Shown one piece after another: positions 43,163 to 52,230 of a stretch of 64,000 nt of DNA. Within the stretch, counting starts at the first letter, position 1. Every line of letters starts with the position of its first letter. The stretch is from Pseudomonadota bacterium (GTDB lineage Bacteria; Pseudomonadota; Alphaproteobacteria; Sphingomonadales; Sphingomonadaceae). Position numbers and translations under genes: made by a program. The notes below the pieces were generated by a model. The model was not told the origin of the DNA, did no database searches, and worked only from the letters and a program-made list of their open reading frames with translations. The stretch spans positions 1,824,367 through 1,888,366 of the forward strand of contig JBCBSU010000001.1 of the NCBI GenBank assembly GCA_039818985.1. Direction: 5' to 3'.

Positions 43163-46100
43163 ATGAAAACCTCGAACACAAGCAGAGCAAAAGCTGCGTC
43201 GCACAGCTTGCTGCTGACCTCTTCCGCGCTGGCAATAATGACATCTGCCAATGCACAGGCGCAGACCATTATCCCCGATGCCAACATGACGACAATAACC
43301 AGCATTGCCGATAACGAAATCATCGTAAATCCGGTCGGCAATACAACCAGCGTCGATGGCGCACCTGCTGTCGTAATCGTCAATGATGATGTGACGCTCA
43401 ACAATGACGGCACACTGGCAACCACCGGTGCAACCCAGACCGTCCAGGTGTCTGATGGCACCAGCGGCGCGATCATCAACAACGGTCTGACCGGCATTAT
43501 CGAAGCAGATTCGCGCGCGGTACAGATTGATGGCAATGGCGCGACGCTCAACAATCTGGGCGCAATTCTGGGCACCGATATTCAGCGCAACGGTACCGTA
43601 TATACCAACATCACCGCTGATGATTTCACACTTAACAATGAAGGCACGATAGATGCTGTTGTCGGCGGTGCCGGTTTTTCGGCTGAACTGGCAGCTGAAG
43701 GCACGACCATCACCATCAACAACAGCGGTGTGATTGCCGGTCGCGGCAATGCGGGCGCGGGCGCGGCAGCAGCCGGTGACGGCATTCGCTTCGAGCGCAC
43801 CCGGGTAAATGGCATGCTCGACGGATCAACCAGCGGTCTGCTGACAGGCAATATCACCAACTCGGGCACCATTTCCTCGGATGGTGCAAATGGCACCGTT
43901 GCCGGCATCCGTTTCGTCAACGGCGTATCCTTCGCCGGCACCATCACCAATGAGGCCGATGGTGTTATCTCCGGCACGCAAAATGGTCTCTATTTCGGCA
44001 ATGCCATCCCCGCAGGCGGTGGCGATTTTACCGGTGCTGTGGTTGAAAATCTCGGCACCATCTCCTCTGACAGCCGCGCCCTCAATATTGACGGGAACGG
44101 ACTGACCATCAACAACCGCGCGGGTGGCGAAATTATTGGCACCGGCAATCAGCGCAATGGCACGGTCTATGCCGACAGTACGGCGGAAGCCTTCACCCTG
44201 AACAATGAAGGCTTGATCGATGCGGGCGAAGGCAATGAAGGTGCCGGCTTCTCGGTCGAGCTTTCGGCTGAGGGCAATGATTTCACCATCATCAACTCGG
44301 GTACCATTCAGGGCCGTGGCGATGCTGCTGCTGGCGCAGCAACTGCAGGTGATGGCCTGCGCTTTGAACGTGCGCGTGTCAACGGCATGCTCGACGGAAC
44401 GACCACTGGCCTGTTCACCGGCACTGTTACCAATGCACAGGGCGGCCTGATTGCCTCCGAAGGTGCGAATGGCACAGTTGCTGGTGTCCGTTTCGTCAAC
44501 GGCGTCTCCTTCCAGGGCACATTTGACAATGCCGGCACGATCACCGGAGTCCAGAACGGTGTCTATTTCGGTAACCCGACACCGGCAGGCGGCGGTGATC
44601 ACACCAATGGTGTATTCAACAACCTCGCTACCGGTGTAATCTCCTCGGATAGCCGGGCCTTCAACATTGACGGCACAGGCCTGACGTTGAACAATTCGGG
44701 TTCGATCATCGGCACCGGCAATCAGCGCAACGGCACTGTCTATGCCGACAGCACCGCACAGGATTTCACCCTCAACAATGATGGTCTGATCGATGCAGGT
44801 GAAGGCAATGAAGGTGCAGGTTTCTCCGTAGAGCTGGCATCCGTAGAAGATGGTGGCACCAATTTTGACATCGTCAACTCTGGTACGATTCAGGGTCGTG
44901 GTAATGCAGGCGCAGGTGCAGCAACAGCAGGTGATGGCCTGCGCTTTGAGCGCACACGCGTTAGTGGCATGCTCGATGGCACCACCAATGGCCTTTTCAC
45001 CGGCACGATAACCAATTCGGGTCTGATCGACAGTGAAGGCGCCAATGGTACGGTCGCCGGTATCCGTTTCGTCAATGGCGTGTCCTTCAATGGCACCATC
45101 GACAATAGCGGCACCATCTCCGGCGTTCAGAACGGCCTGTATTTCGGTAATGCAACGCCTGCAGGCGGCGGCGATTTTACCGGTGCTGTCGTCAACAACA
45201 GCGGTACGATCAGCTCGGCCAGCCGGGCATTGAACATTGATGGCACGGGCCTGGTGGTCAACAATCTGGCTGGTGGCCAGATCATCGGCACCGGCAATCA
45301 GCGCAATGGCACCGTCTATGCCGACAGCACCGCACAGGATTTCACCCTCAACAATGCCGGCCTGATCGACGCAGGTGAAGGCAATGAAGGTGCAGGTTTC
45401 TCTGCAGAGTTGTCCGCTGGTGGCAATGATTTTGCTATCATCAACTCCGGTACCATTCAGGGCCGTGGTCAGGCTGCAGCCGGAGCGGCAACTGCTGGTG
45501 ACGGTCTGCGTTTTGAACGCGGGCGTGTCGATGGATCACTGATGAACCCGTCAACCGGCCTGTTCACCGGAACCATCACCAACTCTGGCACCATCACCAG
45601 TGAGTCGACCCAGGGTACCGCTGCCGGTATCCGTTTCGTCAACGGTACGTCGTTCAGCGGCACTATCGAAAACCAGGCTGGAGGCACCATCTTCGGTGAA
45701 CAGAACGGCCTGTATTTCGGCAATGCGACACCAGGCGGTGGCGGCGATTTCACCGGTGCTGTCGTCAACAATGCCGGTACCATCTCTTCGGGCAGCCGTG
45801 CGCTGAATATCGATGGCACCGGCCTGACCGTGAACAACAGCGGTTCGATCCTCGGCACCGGTGCACAACGCAACGGCACCGTCTATTCGGATGCCACGGC
45901 CAACAACTTCACCCTGAACAATATCGGCGTGATTGACCCGGTAGTTGCCGGTTCGGGTGTCTCGCTGCAGCTTGGCGTCAATGACGGTGATGTTCGCAGC
46001 TTCACCCTGGTCAATGATGGTACCATTGCCGGCCGCGGCGAGGCGCTGGCTTCCGGTGCATCTGCCGGTCTGCGCCTGTTCAACGGCGCGGGTGAAGGTA

Positions 46101-47761
46101 CAACCGTTACCGTTGCCGATGATATCGTCAACAATGGCACCATCACATCGGAAACTGCAGCGGCCGTGTTGATCGAGAACATCGCCTTTACCGGCACGTT
46201 CACCAATAGTGGCACGCTTTCCGGTGCCGACGCCGTGGACGCGTCAACGGCCCTTGCCGCGCTAAACTTTGTTCAGACCGGTGGCAGCCTTGAAGGCGAT
46301 TTCCTCGGTTCGGCATTTACCGATACACTGACATTCGCTGGCGGCACCAGCACATTGGCTGGCAATGTCTCCAATGATGTCAATGTTGTCGTCGACGCCC
46401 CTGCCACGGTCGCGATCGATGGCGAGAATGTCATAGACGGTGATCTGACGGTTGACGGAACGCTCAGTTTCGAGCTTGGCGGTGACTCGCTGTTCGTTGA
46501 GGGCGATACCACCCTAAACGCAGGCAGCGTTGTCAACATTGCGACGACAGATATCGGGCAGGCCGATATTGGCAGCACCATCGTCGTCCTTGATGAAGCA
46601 GGCGATTTCGTTGACAATGGGGTCACGGTCAATGTGAATGATGATGACTTCCTCATCGATTATGAGGTCGACATCGGCTCCATCGCCGTAACCACATCCG
46701 CGACCGATCTGGCTGCTGTTTCGACCGATGCCAATATCAGCAGCTTTGGCGGTGCACTGACCAACGCGGTGACTGCCAATCAACTCCCTGCCAATGTGTT
46801 TAATGGTCTGAACAGCATCACCGATGCAGCCGGGTTCGAGGCAGCGGCACTGACACTGCTTCCGGCATTGAACGAAGGCGTAACCCGCGAAATCTTCGAA
46901 ACGCAAAACACTGCCGATGCTTTCGTTACCAATCGCCTGGCCAGCGGCAATGCAACAGGTCTTTGGGGTCAGTTTCTGGGCCGCACGGCGGACCGCGATG
47001 CCGAAAGCACCAGTGTGACCGGCTATGACGCGGATGCCTTTGGTCTGACCATCGGCGTTGACTTTGCAGCCAGCGACAGCTTGCGGGTCGGTCTGGCCTA
47101 TAGCTATGCCGATATCGACATCGACCAGAATGGCGGTGCCGGCGAGCAGAGCGACATCAATGCATCGCAGATTTCGGCCTATCTCGGTTATAACCAGGAC
47201 AAGCTGTTCGTGAACGGCGTGGTCGGTTATTCCTTCAGTGATGTCGATACATCACGGACCAGCGTTCTTAGCGGTCCGGTATCGGGCAGCTTTGATGTCG
47301 ATGGTGTCCGGGCACAGGTGAATGCCGGCTATGAACTGGGCACCGAAACGGTCAGCATCATTCCCTTTGTCGGGCTCAACTATGCCAGCCTCTCATCGGA
47401 TAGCTACACCGAAACCGGTGGCCTTAATCTCGATGTGGATGCCGGTGATGTTGATTTCCTCGAAGGCCGTGTCGGGGCACGTCTGGCAACGCAAAGCGAC
47501 AGCGGTTTCTCGTTACGTGGTAATGTCGCCTATGCCTATGACTTTATCGGTGATGCCCGGGTGTTTGACCTCGGCTTTGCCGGTGCAGGTACGCCTTTCC
47601 GTGTCAGCAGCACCGATGGCGAGCAGTCTCGCTTCGAATTCGGCGCAGGCCTGAACTACGGTCAGGAAACCGGTTTCAGCGTCAGCCTTGATTATCAGGG
47701 CGAGATAGCATCAGGCTATAACAGCCATGCCGGTATACTGCGTTTGCGTTATGCCTTTTGA
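43163..47761 (+). CDS. Large repeat-containing autotransporter (type Va)
   Basis: A 1532-residue protein. Long signal peptide (about 1-34, ending ANAQAQ), a beta-helix passenger made mainly of five repeats of about 186-193 residues (about 115-1035), a less regular part, and a C-terminal beta-barrel of about 290 residues (from ATGLWGQFLGRTADR to the terminal RLRYAF). The ending with alternating hydrophobics and final Phe is the usual BAM signal. Probably a surface adhesin or biofilm protein. It lies 248 bases downstream of oxyR. Confidence 0.93.
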   Translation: MKTSNTSRAKAASHSLLLTSSALAIMTSANAQAQTIIPDANMTTITSIADNEIIVNPVGNTTSVDGAPAVVIVNDDVTLNNDGTLATTGATQTVQVSDGTSGAIINNGLTGIIEADSRAVQIDGNGATLNNLGAILGTDIQRNGTVYTNITADDFTLNNEGTIDAVVGGAGFSAELAAEGTTITINNSGVIAGRGNAGAGAAAAGDGIRFERTRVNGMLDGSTSGLLTGNITNSGTISSDGANGTVAGIRFVNGVSFAGTITNEADGVISGTQNGLYFGNAIPAGGGDFTGAVVENLGTISSDSRALNIDGNGLTINNRAGGEIIGTGNQRNGTVYADSTAEAFTLNNEGLIDAGEGNEGAGFSVELSAEGNDFTIINSGTIQGRGDAAAGAATAGDGLRFERARVNGMLDGTTTGLFTGTVTNAQGGLIASEGANGTVAGVRFVNGVSFQGTFDNAGTITGVQNGVYFGNPTPAGGGDHTNGVFNNLATGVISSDSRAFNIDGTGLTLNNSGSIIGTGNQRNGTVYADSTAQDFTLNNDGLIDAGEGNEGAGFSVELASVEDGGTNFDIVNSGTIQGRGNAGAGAATAGDGLRFERTRVSGMLDGTTNGLFTGTITNSGLIDSEGANGTVAGIRFVNGVSFNGTIDNSGTISGVQNGLYFGNATPAGGGDFTGAVVNNSGTISSASRALNIDGTGLVVNNLAGGQIIGTGNQRNGTVYADSTAQDFTLNNAGLIDAGEGNEGAGFSAELSAGGNDFAIINSGTIQGRGQAAAGAATAGDGLRFERGRVDGSLMNPSTGLFTGTITNSGTITSESTQGTAAGIRFVNGTSFSGTIENQAGGTIFGEQNGLYFGNATPGGGGDFTGAVVNNAGTISSGSRALNIDGTGLTVNNSGSILGTGAQRNGTVYSDATANNFTLNNIGVIDPVVAGSGVSLQLGVNDGDVRSFTLVNDGTIAGRGEALASGASAGLRLFNGAGEGTTVTVADDIVNNGTITSETAAAVLIENIAFTGTFTNSGTLSGADAVDASTALAALNFVQTGGSLEGDFLGSAFTDTLTFAGGTSTLAGNVSNDVNVVVDAPATVAIDGENVIDGDLTVDGTLSFELGGDSLFVEGDTTLNAGSVVNIATTDIGQADIGSTIVVLDEAGDFVDNGVTVNVNDDDFLIDYEVDIGSIAVTTSATDLAAVSTDANISSFGGALTNAVTANQLPANVFNGLNSITDAAGFEAAALTLLPALNEGVTREIFETQNTADAFVTNRLASGNATGLWGQFLGRTADRDAESTSVTGYDADAFGLTIGVDFAASDSLRVGLAYSYADIDIDQNGGAGEQSDINASQISAYLGYNQDKLFVNGVVGYSFSDVDTSRTSVLSGPVSGSFDVDGVRAQVNAGYELGTETVSIIPFVGLNYASLSSDSYTETGGLNLDVDAGDVDFLEGRVGARLATQSDSGFSLRGNVAYAYDFIGDARVFDLGFAGAGTPFRVSSTDGEQSRFEFGAGLNYGQETGFSVSLDYQGEIASGYNSHAGILRLRYAF
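43505..46270 (+). repeat. Five tandem repeats inside the autotransporter
   Basis: Units begin near 43505, 44061, 44641, 45211 and 45783, so periods are about 556, 580, 570 and 572 bases. Each unit carries ADSRA/SSDSRA-like starts, GTGNQRNGTVYADSTA, GLIDAGEGNEGAGFS and NGLYFGN motifs. Units 2-4 are the most alike; the last is divergent and incomplete. Such repeats can recombine to change protein length. Confidence 0.85.
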
Positions 47762-47775
47762 TTGAATCAAAGGCA

Positions 47776-49062
47776 TTAGTGGGGCCGGTCGGTATCGCAA
47801 GATACCGACCGGTTTTGCTTTGAAGGCCGGACATCAACACGTCCGCCACTCCCATAGGTTCCCTTTCGCCACAAGGCTTCGACCGGACCGCGTGTAAATC
47901 TCCAGAACCACAGGTGACTGGCGATAATTTGCATTGCAAAGAAGCCGATAGACAGCTGGGCAGCCAGTACAGGCTGCAGGGTACCTGCAAGCGCGAAGCC
48001 TCCATGAAAGCCATAGAGCAACACCCCGATGAAGATACCCTGGACCAGATAATTGGTAAGTGCCATCTGACCGACAGGCTGGAATAATCGCAAAATCCAT
48101 CCAGAAGGGCCAGACTGCAACCCCTTGATCACCGCAGCTGCGTAACCGAATGCAAGTATGGGCGCACCTAGGGCATGCGCAGCTATGTGCAAAGCCTCTG
48201 GCGCTGTGACGAAGCCGAGCAGCATAGAAGTCTGGGCAGCCTCAAGGGCCAGTCCGCATATGATCATGGCGAAAGCGAAACGCCCTGTCGCACGCGGCGA
48301 ACACATGGCCCGATCCAGCCAGTCCTCTCGCATGATATAGGCTCCCAGCAAAAAACGTCCCAGAACGTAGAGGACCCAGGCCAGGATCGCACCGCTTGCC
48401 AGATAATCATTGAGAACAAGCTGTGATGTTGCTTGCAGCCATTCGGAATATGTCCCCTCGACATAGGCTGCCTGTCTTTGAAGAATGGCTGCACTGGAAA
48501 AGACCGTTCTGTCGCTGACCGCAGTCACTCCAGCCTGCTCAAGCCACCATTCGGCAAGGGGCTTGCCGGCTATGCTCAGGGCGATACCCGATACAAGCAT
48601 CCAGCGGCTCGGCAATCGTCGCAATATCAACAGCAAGAAGCCCACAAGCGCATATTGCTGAAGAATATCCCATGGCCAGACCAGAAACAGGTTCAGCGCG
48701 CCGATGGCTAACAGGATGAGTAAACGCTTTGAATAGACAAGACCGGCATTGCTGCCGCGCCTTTGCAGCCGTGCCCATTGCAACCAGAAGCCCATGCCGA
48801 AAAGGATCGCGAAGAGCGTACTGGCTTTGTCATCGACCAGCCAGATGACAAGGAACAGCGTCAACTGATTGTCTGGAGCTGCAAAGAAGCTTTGCTGTTG
48901 AGCACCGGTCGCAATATTCGCACTTATGGAAAAAAGGACCAAATTGGCGATCAGTACACCGAACAGGGCAAAGCCGCGCACAATGTCGAGTTCGACTATG
49001 CGCTCGGCAGAGGATGTGGGTTGACCAGCGGAAGCGCACAAAGCGCGAGGCTGCGGTGCCAT
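47776..49062 (-). CDS. DUF418 (YeiB-like) membrane protein
   Basis: A 428-residue polytopic membrane protein. The family opening ERIVELDIVRGFALFGVLIANL and the C-terminal DUF418 signature (LRLFQPVGQMALTNYLVQGIF and FRFTRGPVEALWRKGTYG-type ending) are clear. Function unknown; members are often called predicted transporters. The last codons run through the terminator hairpin of the facing autotransporter gene. It is downstream of and close to the serine hydrolase gene. Confidence 0.9.
   Translation of the reverse strand: MAPQPRALCASAGQPTSSAERIVELDIVRGFALFGVLIANLVLFSISANIATGAQQQSFFAAPDNQLTLFLVIWLVDDKASTLFAILFGMGFWLQWARLQRRGSNAGLVYSKRLLILLAIGALNLFLVWPWDILQQYALVGFLLLILRRLPSRWMLVSGIALSIAGKPLAEWWLEQAGVTAVSDRTVFSSAAILQRQAAYVEGTYSEWLQATSQLVLNDYLASGAILAWVLYVLGRFLLGAYIMREDWLDRAMCSPRATGRFAFAMIICGLALEAAQTSMLLGFVTAPEALHIAAHALGAPILAFGYAAAVIKGLQSGPSGWILRLFQPVGQMALTNYLVQGIFIGVLLYGFHGGFALAGTLQPVLAAQLSIGFFAMQIIASHLWFWRFTRGPVEALWRKGTYGSGGRVDVRPSKQNRSVSCDTDRPH
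47785..47812 (+). terminator. Terminator of the autotransporter gene
   Basis: CCGGTCGGTATC and GATACCGACCGG form a perfect 12-bp stem with a GCAA loop, then TTTTGCTTT. It overlaps the 3' end of the opposing DUF418 coding region. Confidence 0.88.
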
Positions 49063-49067
49063 GCCCC

Positions 49068-50147
49068 TTACTCAACACCGGTCGAAATGGCGAGCAATCG
49101 CTCCTCGATCGCCGCATTGAGTTCGGGGGCTTTTTGCGAATTGGTGAAGAATATATAGCCGCTGCGCTGATCTCTGAGAGCAGTAAACCACGCCGTGAAG
49201 CCTTCATTCACGCCGCCATGCGATATGGCGGTTCCATGGCTGGTCTGCTTGATCGCGACACCAAGACCCCAGGCATCAAGCCCGAAATCCATGCGGAAAT
49301 CATCATCCGCACCCAGTTCCCCCTGAGAAGATACCATGTCGCGATACAGATCTCGCGAAAGGCCAGCCCCGTTGAGAACACCTGCCAGAAGGCACCCATA
49401 GCGCTCTGCCGTACTGAAAAGGCTTGCTGAGACAACAGGTTTCGCGACTGCCCAATCATCTTGCCGTTCCTTGCCAATATATCCGGCCGCGATGTCGGCA
49501 CGGTTGGCATCGGAGACAGTCCACGGCCCTGTGTCGCAGCCGAGTCCGGCTTTGAGGTCTGCCCGCATGATCGCTTCAAGACCAGCAATGTCGGTACCAC
49601 GTTTTCGCGCGATTGCGTGCGCCAGATATTCGAAACCCTCACCCGAATAGCCAAATTCGGTGCCTGGTTCGAAGCGGATATCAAGCGCGTTATCTTCATT
49701 CTCCCATCGCCAGTTCGGAAAGCCGGTGCGGTGTGACAACACCATTCGCGGGGTGATACGCAGACTGCGTGGATCATCTATATCGGGGTGCTTGAAGATT
49801 TCGGCAATTGGTGCATCGAGCGCGATGTTGCCCCTTTCAACCTCACGCAGCGCGAAATAGGCAAAGGCGACCTTGCTGAGCGAGGCTGCTTCAAACAGCG
49901 TGTCATTTTGAACGGGCCTGCCTGCTTCACGGTCAGCCACACCATAGCTCCGGACATACGCTACTCGCCCGTTGCGAATGATTGCCAGCGACAGGCCCGG
50001 TATTTCCAGCTTTCGCATCTGCTCCGCAATCAGGGTGTCCAGGGCCGCAAACTCTTCTGCTGGCACGGCCGCGTCCCGGATATCTCTTTCCTGCTGCACC
50101 GGCACTGGCGCAAGCAACAAGACGCTCAGCATCATAAAGGCTTTCAT
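49068..50147 (-). CDS. Serine hydrolase (beta-lactamase class C/PBP family)
   Basis: A 359-residue exported protein. Signal peptide (about 1-20), the S-x-x-K motif SLSK at 89-92 (nucleophile Ser89), a Y-S-G motif near 173 in place of Y-x-N, and the HGG triad late (ISHGGVNEGF). Family members are esterases, D-amino-acid peptidases or penicillin-binding proteins; resistance cannot be claimed. ATG 50147 has GGAGA eight bases away and gives a good signal peptide; the longer frame to 50198 does not. The DUF418 gene starts 5 bases downstream. Confidence 0.9.
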   Translation of the reverse strand: MKAFMMLSVLLLAPVPVQQERDIRDAAVPAEEFAALDTLIAEQMRKLEIPGLSLAIIRNGRVAYVRSYGVADREAGRPVQNDTLFEAASLSKVAFAYFALREVERGNIALDAPIAEIFKHPDIDDPRSLRITPRMVLSHRTGFPNWRWENEDNALDIRFEPGTEFGYSGEGFEYLAHAIARKRGTDIAGLEAIMRADLKAGLGCDTGPWTVSDANRADIAAGYIGKERQDDWAVAKPVVSASLFSTAERYGCLLAGVLNGAGLSRDLYRDMVSSQGELGADDDFRMDFGLDAWGLGVAIKQTSHGTAISHGGVNEGFTAWFTALRDQRSGYIFFTNSQKAPELNAAIEERLLAISTGVE

Positions 50148-50304
50148 CACATCTTTCTCCTCTGCATTACACGCCTCTGATGCTTCCGCAGGGTGCATTG
50201 GATGATGATTTCCATTTATTTTTTTGCCCCCTCATCCAAATGACCGCGGTCACGCATCAAAGAAGCGACGGCTATTCTGTGAAGAGCATCGGGAGTGACG
50301 AAAC

Positions 50305-50691
50305 GTGGAAGCAGCAAATCTGGATGTGAGTCCCCTGGATGAAGTGATTCCGATCGTCTTCGCGCTCGTCATCGGAGCGATTGTCATTTCTGCCCAATGG
50401 CTTATCTACAGGTTGAAGCGCGCCCGGATCGAGGCCATGCGAGAGGCGCTGCTATCGCGCACGGACCTCGATCCGGACAGTATCACTGCCTTGCTGGGCC
50501 AGAGACCCACAGCACAATCGGACCTTCGCAAGGCGATACTTTGGGGGTCGACCTGCGCTGGCTTACTGCTCGGCACTCTCGTCCTGCCCGTCGAAATACG
50601 TTCGGCAATGCTGGCAGCTGCGATAATCGCCGGTGCGCTGGGCAATGCCTATTCCGTTCTGATGGTCCTGCGTCTGCACGACCGGGCATGA
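50305..50691 (+). CDS. Small membrane protein before the sigma factor gene
   Basis: A 128-residue protein with one N-terminal span (about 14-36), a charged cytoplasmic middle (YRLKRARIEAMREALLSRTDLD) and a C-terminal pair of spans (about 76-120). GTG start after GGGAG. No named family recognised. It ends 13 bases before an ECF sigma factor gene on the same strand, so it may be a membrane sensor or regulator of that factor. This is inference. Confidence 0.75.
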   Translation: MEAANLDVSPLDEVIPIVFALVIGAIVISAQWLIYRLKRARIEAMREALLSRTDLDPDSITALLGQRPTAQSDLRKAILWGSTCAGLLLGTLVLPVEIRSAMLAAAIIAGALGNAYSVLMVLRLHDRA

Positions 50692-50704
50692 CAGGGCACC
50701 GCTG

Positions 50705-51256
50705 GTGCGCAAACTTGATGACAAGGCGCTGGTAGCGTTGCTCAAGGCAACCGGTGACCGTGATGCCTTTGGCGAGTTGTTCCGTCGCCACCACGGGACC
50801 ATGCAGGGGTATTTGCTCTCTCTCGGCGCAGATGGCGCGCGCGTTAATGACATCATGCAGCAGAGCTTTCTCACCGCGCTTCTGAAAATTGGTCAGTTCA
50901 GAGGAGAAGCGTCATTCCGTACCTGGCTATTCACAATTGGTTATCGCGAGCATTTGCAAGCACTCCGCCGCGCTGAAATACGGCAACGGGCCATAAAGAC
51001 CTTAGTGGATAATCAACATGATGAATCCGACTTAAACCCGAATATGAATGAAGAGCATATCGACATAGCACGGGCGATATCCATGCTATCTGAAGAAGAA
51101 CGCGCCGCTCTTATCCTTTGCGATGCCTATGGGTTTTCCCATGGTGAGGCTGCAAAGATAACCGGTAGACCTGTTGGAACAATCAAAAGTCATATCCGCC
51201 GTGCGCGCATACGTGCGAAAAACCTGCTTGTCGAGGGAGAGAATAATGCCAGCTGA
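50705..51256 (+). CDS. ECF-type RNA polymerase sigma factor
   Basis: A 183-residue sigma-70 family factor with region 2 (AFGELFRRHHGTMQGYL, then FLTALLKIGQFRGEASFRTWL) and region 4 (ISMLSEEERAALILCDAYGFSHGEAAKITGRPVGTIKSHIRRAR). Not EcfG-like; the group is not certain. The start is GTG with a weak ribosome site. Overlaps the next small gene by 11 bases and follows another small membrane protein, but no classical zinc-finger anti-sigma gene is present. Confidence 0.88.
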   Translation: MRKLDDKALVALLKATGDRDAFGELFRRHHGTMQGYLLSLGADGARVNDIMQQSFLTALLKIGQFRGEASFRTWLFTIGYREHLQALRRAEIRQRAIKTLVDNQHDESDLNPNMNEEHIDIARAISMLSEEERAALILCDAYGFSHGEAAKITGRPVGTIKSHIRRARIRAKNLLVEGENNAS

Positions 51257-51533
51257 TGACGACAACCTGCTGACCCGCGAATTGAAAGGCTTCGTCTCTG
51301 CCAATGTCTTAGACGGAAAAGACGTTGACAGCGCCGCTCCCGGCAGGCCGTCGCGTAAACTTCGAAACACAAGCTGGATCCTTGAGACTTTTCTGGCAGC
51401 TCGCCGCCCTCTTGTTTTCGGTGTTGCCGGACTTGTAGCGTTGTTTCTTGCAGCAGCTGGGGAACCCTCAATCCCGTTGAGCCTGCTCGCGGTCTGTACA
51501 GCAGGTCTGCTCTCTCTATTTACCATCGAATAG
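51246..51533 (+). CDS. Small membrane protein overlapping the sigma gene
   Basis: A 95-residue protein. About 45 charged cytoplasmic residues, then two hydrophobic spans (about 56-72 and 75-92). The ATG has a GAGGGAGAG Shine-Dalgarno and overlaps the sigma gene. The position is that of an anti-sigma factor, but no His-x3-Cys-x2-Cys zinc motif or known domain is seen. Candidate anti-sigma by context only. Confidence 0.75.
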   Translation: MPADDDNLLTRELKGFVSANVLDGKDVDSAAPGRPSRKLRNTSWILETFLAARRPLVFGVAGLVALFLAAAGEPSIPLSLLAVCTAGLLSLFTIE

Positions 51534-51654
51534 AGAGCGGGATCACACAATATAAGGGACTAGCGCTTGATTGCTGTTCGATAAGAGCCGGATCGCTGTG
51601 GCTATATCATAAGAGCTCATCTGCATTCATATGGGATTGAAATCGCAGAAAAGG

Positions 51655-51729
51655 TGGTGACCCCTACGGGAATCGAACCCGTGTTTCAGCCGTGAAAGGG
51701 CCGCGTCCTAACCGCTAGACGAAGGGGCC
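51655..51729 (-). tRNA. tRNA-Glu (UUC)
   Basis: Cloverleaf on the minus strand. Acceptor stem GGCCCCT pairs with AGGGGTC, discriminator A, encoded CCA. Anticodon loop CTTTCAC gives anticodon TTC. The T arm with GTTCGATTC is standard. Similar to the bacterial tRNA-Glu pattern throughout. Confidence 0.96.
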
Positions 51730-51826
51730 ACATGCATGCCGTGGCAGCGAGTTGCCGCAATTAGGGATTTGATGCGATGCGGTCAAGTGCGGATTTGGCA
51801 CGGTGCAAAAATATTCAGTGCCGCTT

Positions 51827-52210
51827 CTACCCCTTGCTGCTGTGGCACACCGCCTGCAGCTTGTTGCCATCAGGATCACGCACATAGGCGCCATAATAGT
51901 TGGGGTGATAATAGGCGCGCAGGCCCGGTGCGCCTTCATCGCTACCGCCATACGCCAATGCTGCGGCATGAAAACGATCAACCTGATCCCGGGACGGAAC
52001 GATGAAAGCGATATGCGTGCCATTACCATGCGTCGCAGGCTGGCCGTCAAAGGCCGGGCCGATAAAGATCTTGGCTCCGGTCGGCTCGCCATAGGCCTTG
52101 CCGGAATCGCTGCGCATCAATTCGCTATGCCCCAACACCTCCATGATCGCATCGTAAAAGGGTTCGGCCCTGGCAAAGTCGTTCGTGCCCAATGTGACAT
52201 GGCTGAACAT
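51827..52210 (-). CDS. VOC (glyoxalase/bleomycin-resistance) family protein
   Basis: A 127-residue protein with a single VOC fold: HVTLGTNDFARAEPFYDAIME at the start and AYVRDPDGNKLQAVCH at the end. Metal ligands by analogy are His4 and the HIAF segment's His. Substrate unknown; such proteins are common in proteobacteria. It is 20 bases downstream of recJ on the same strand. Confidence 0.9.
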   Translation of the reverse strand: MFSHVTLGTNDFARAEPFYDAIMEVLGHSELMRSDSGKAYGEPTGAKIFIGPAFDGQPATHGNGTHIAFIVPSRDQVDRFHAAALAYGGSDEGAPGLRAYYHPNYYGAYVRDPDGNKLQAVCHSSKG

Positions 52211-52230
52211 GGTCGCTCCTCCCAGCTGTG

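Noticed and set aside
49068-50147. Antibiotic-resistance beta-lactamase
   Set aside because: Only the general SxxK serine hydrolase family is supported; the Y-x-N motif is altered, so no resistance function can be claimed.
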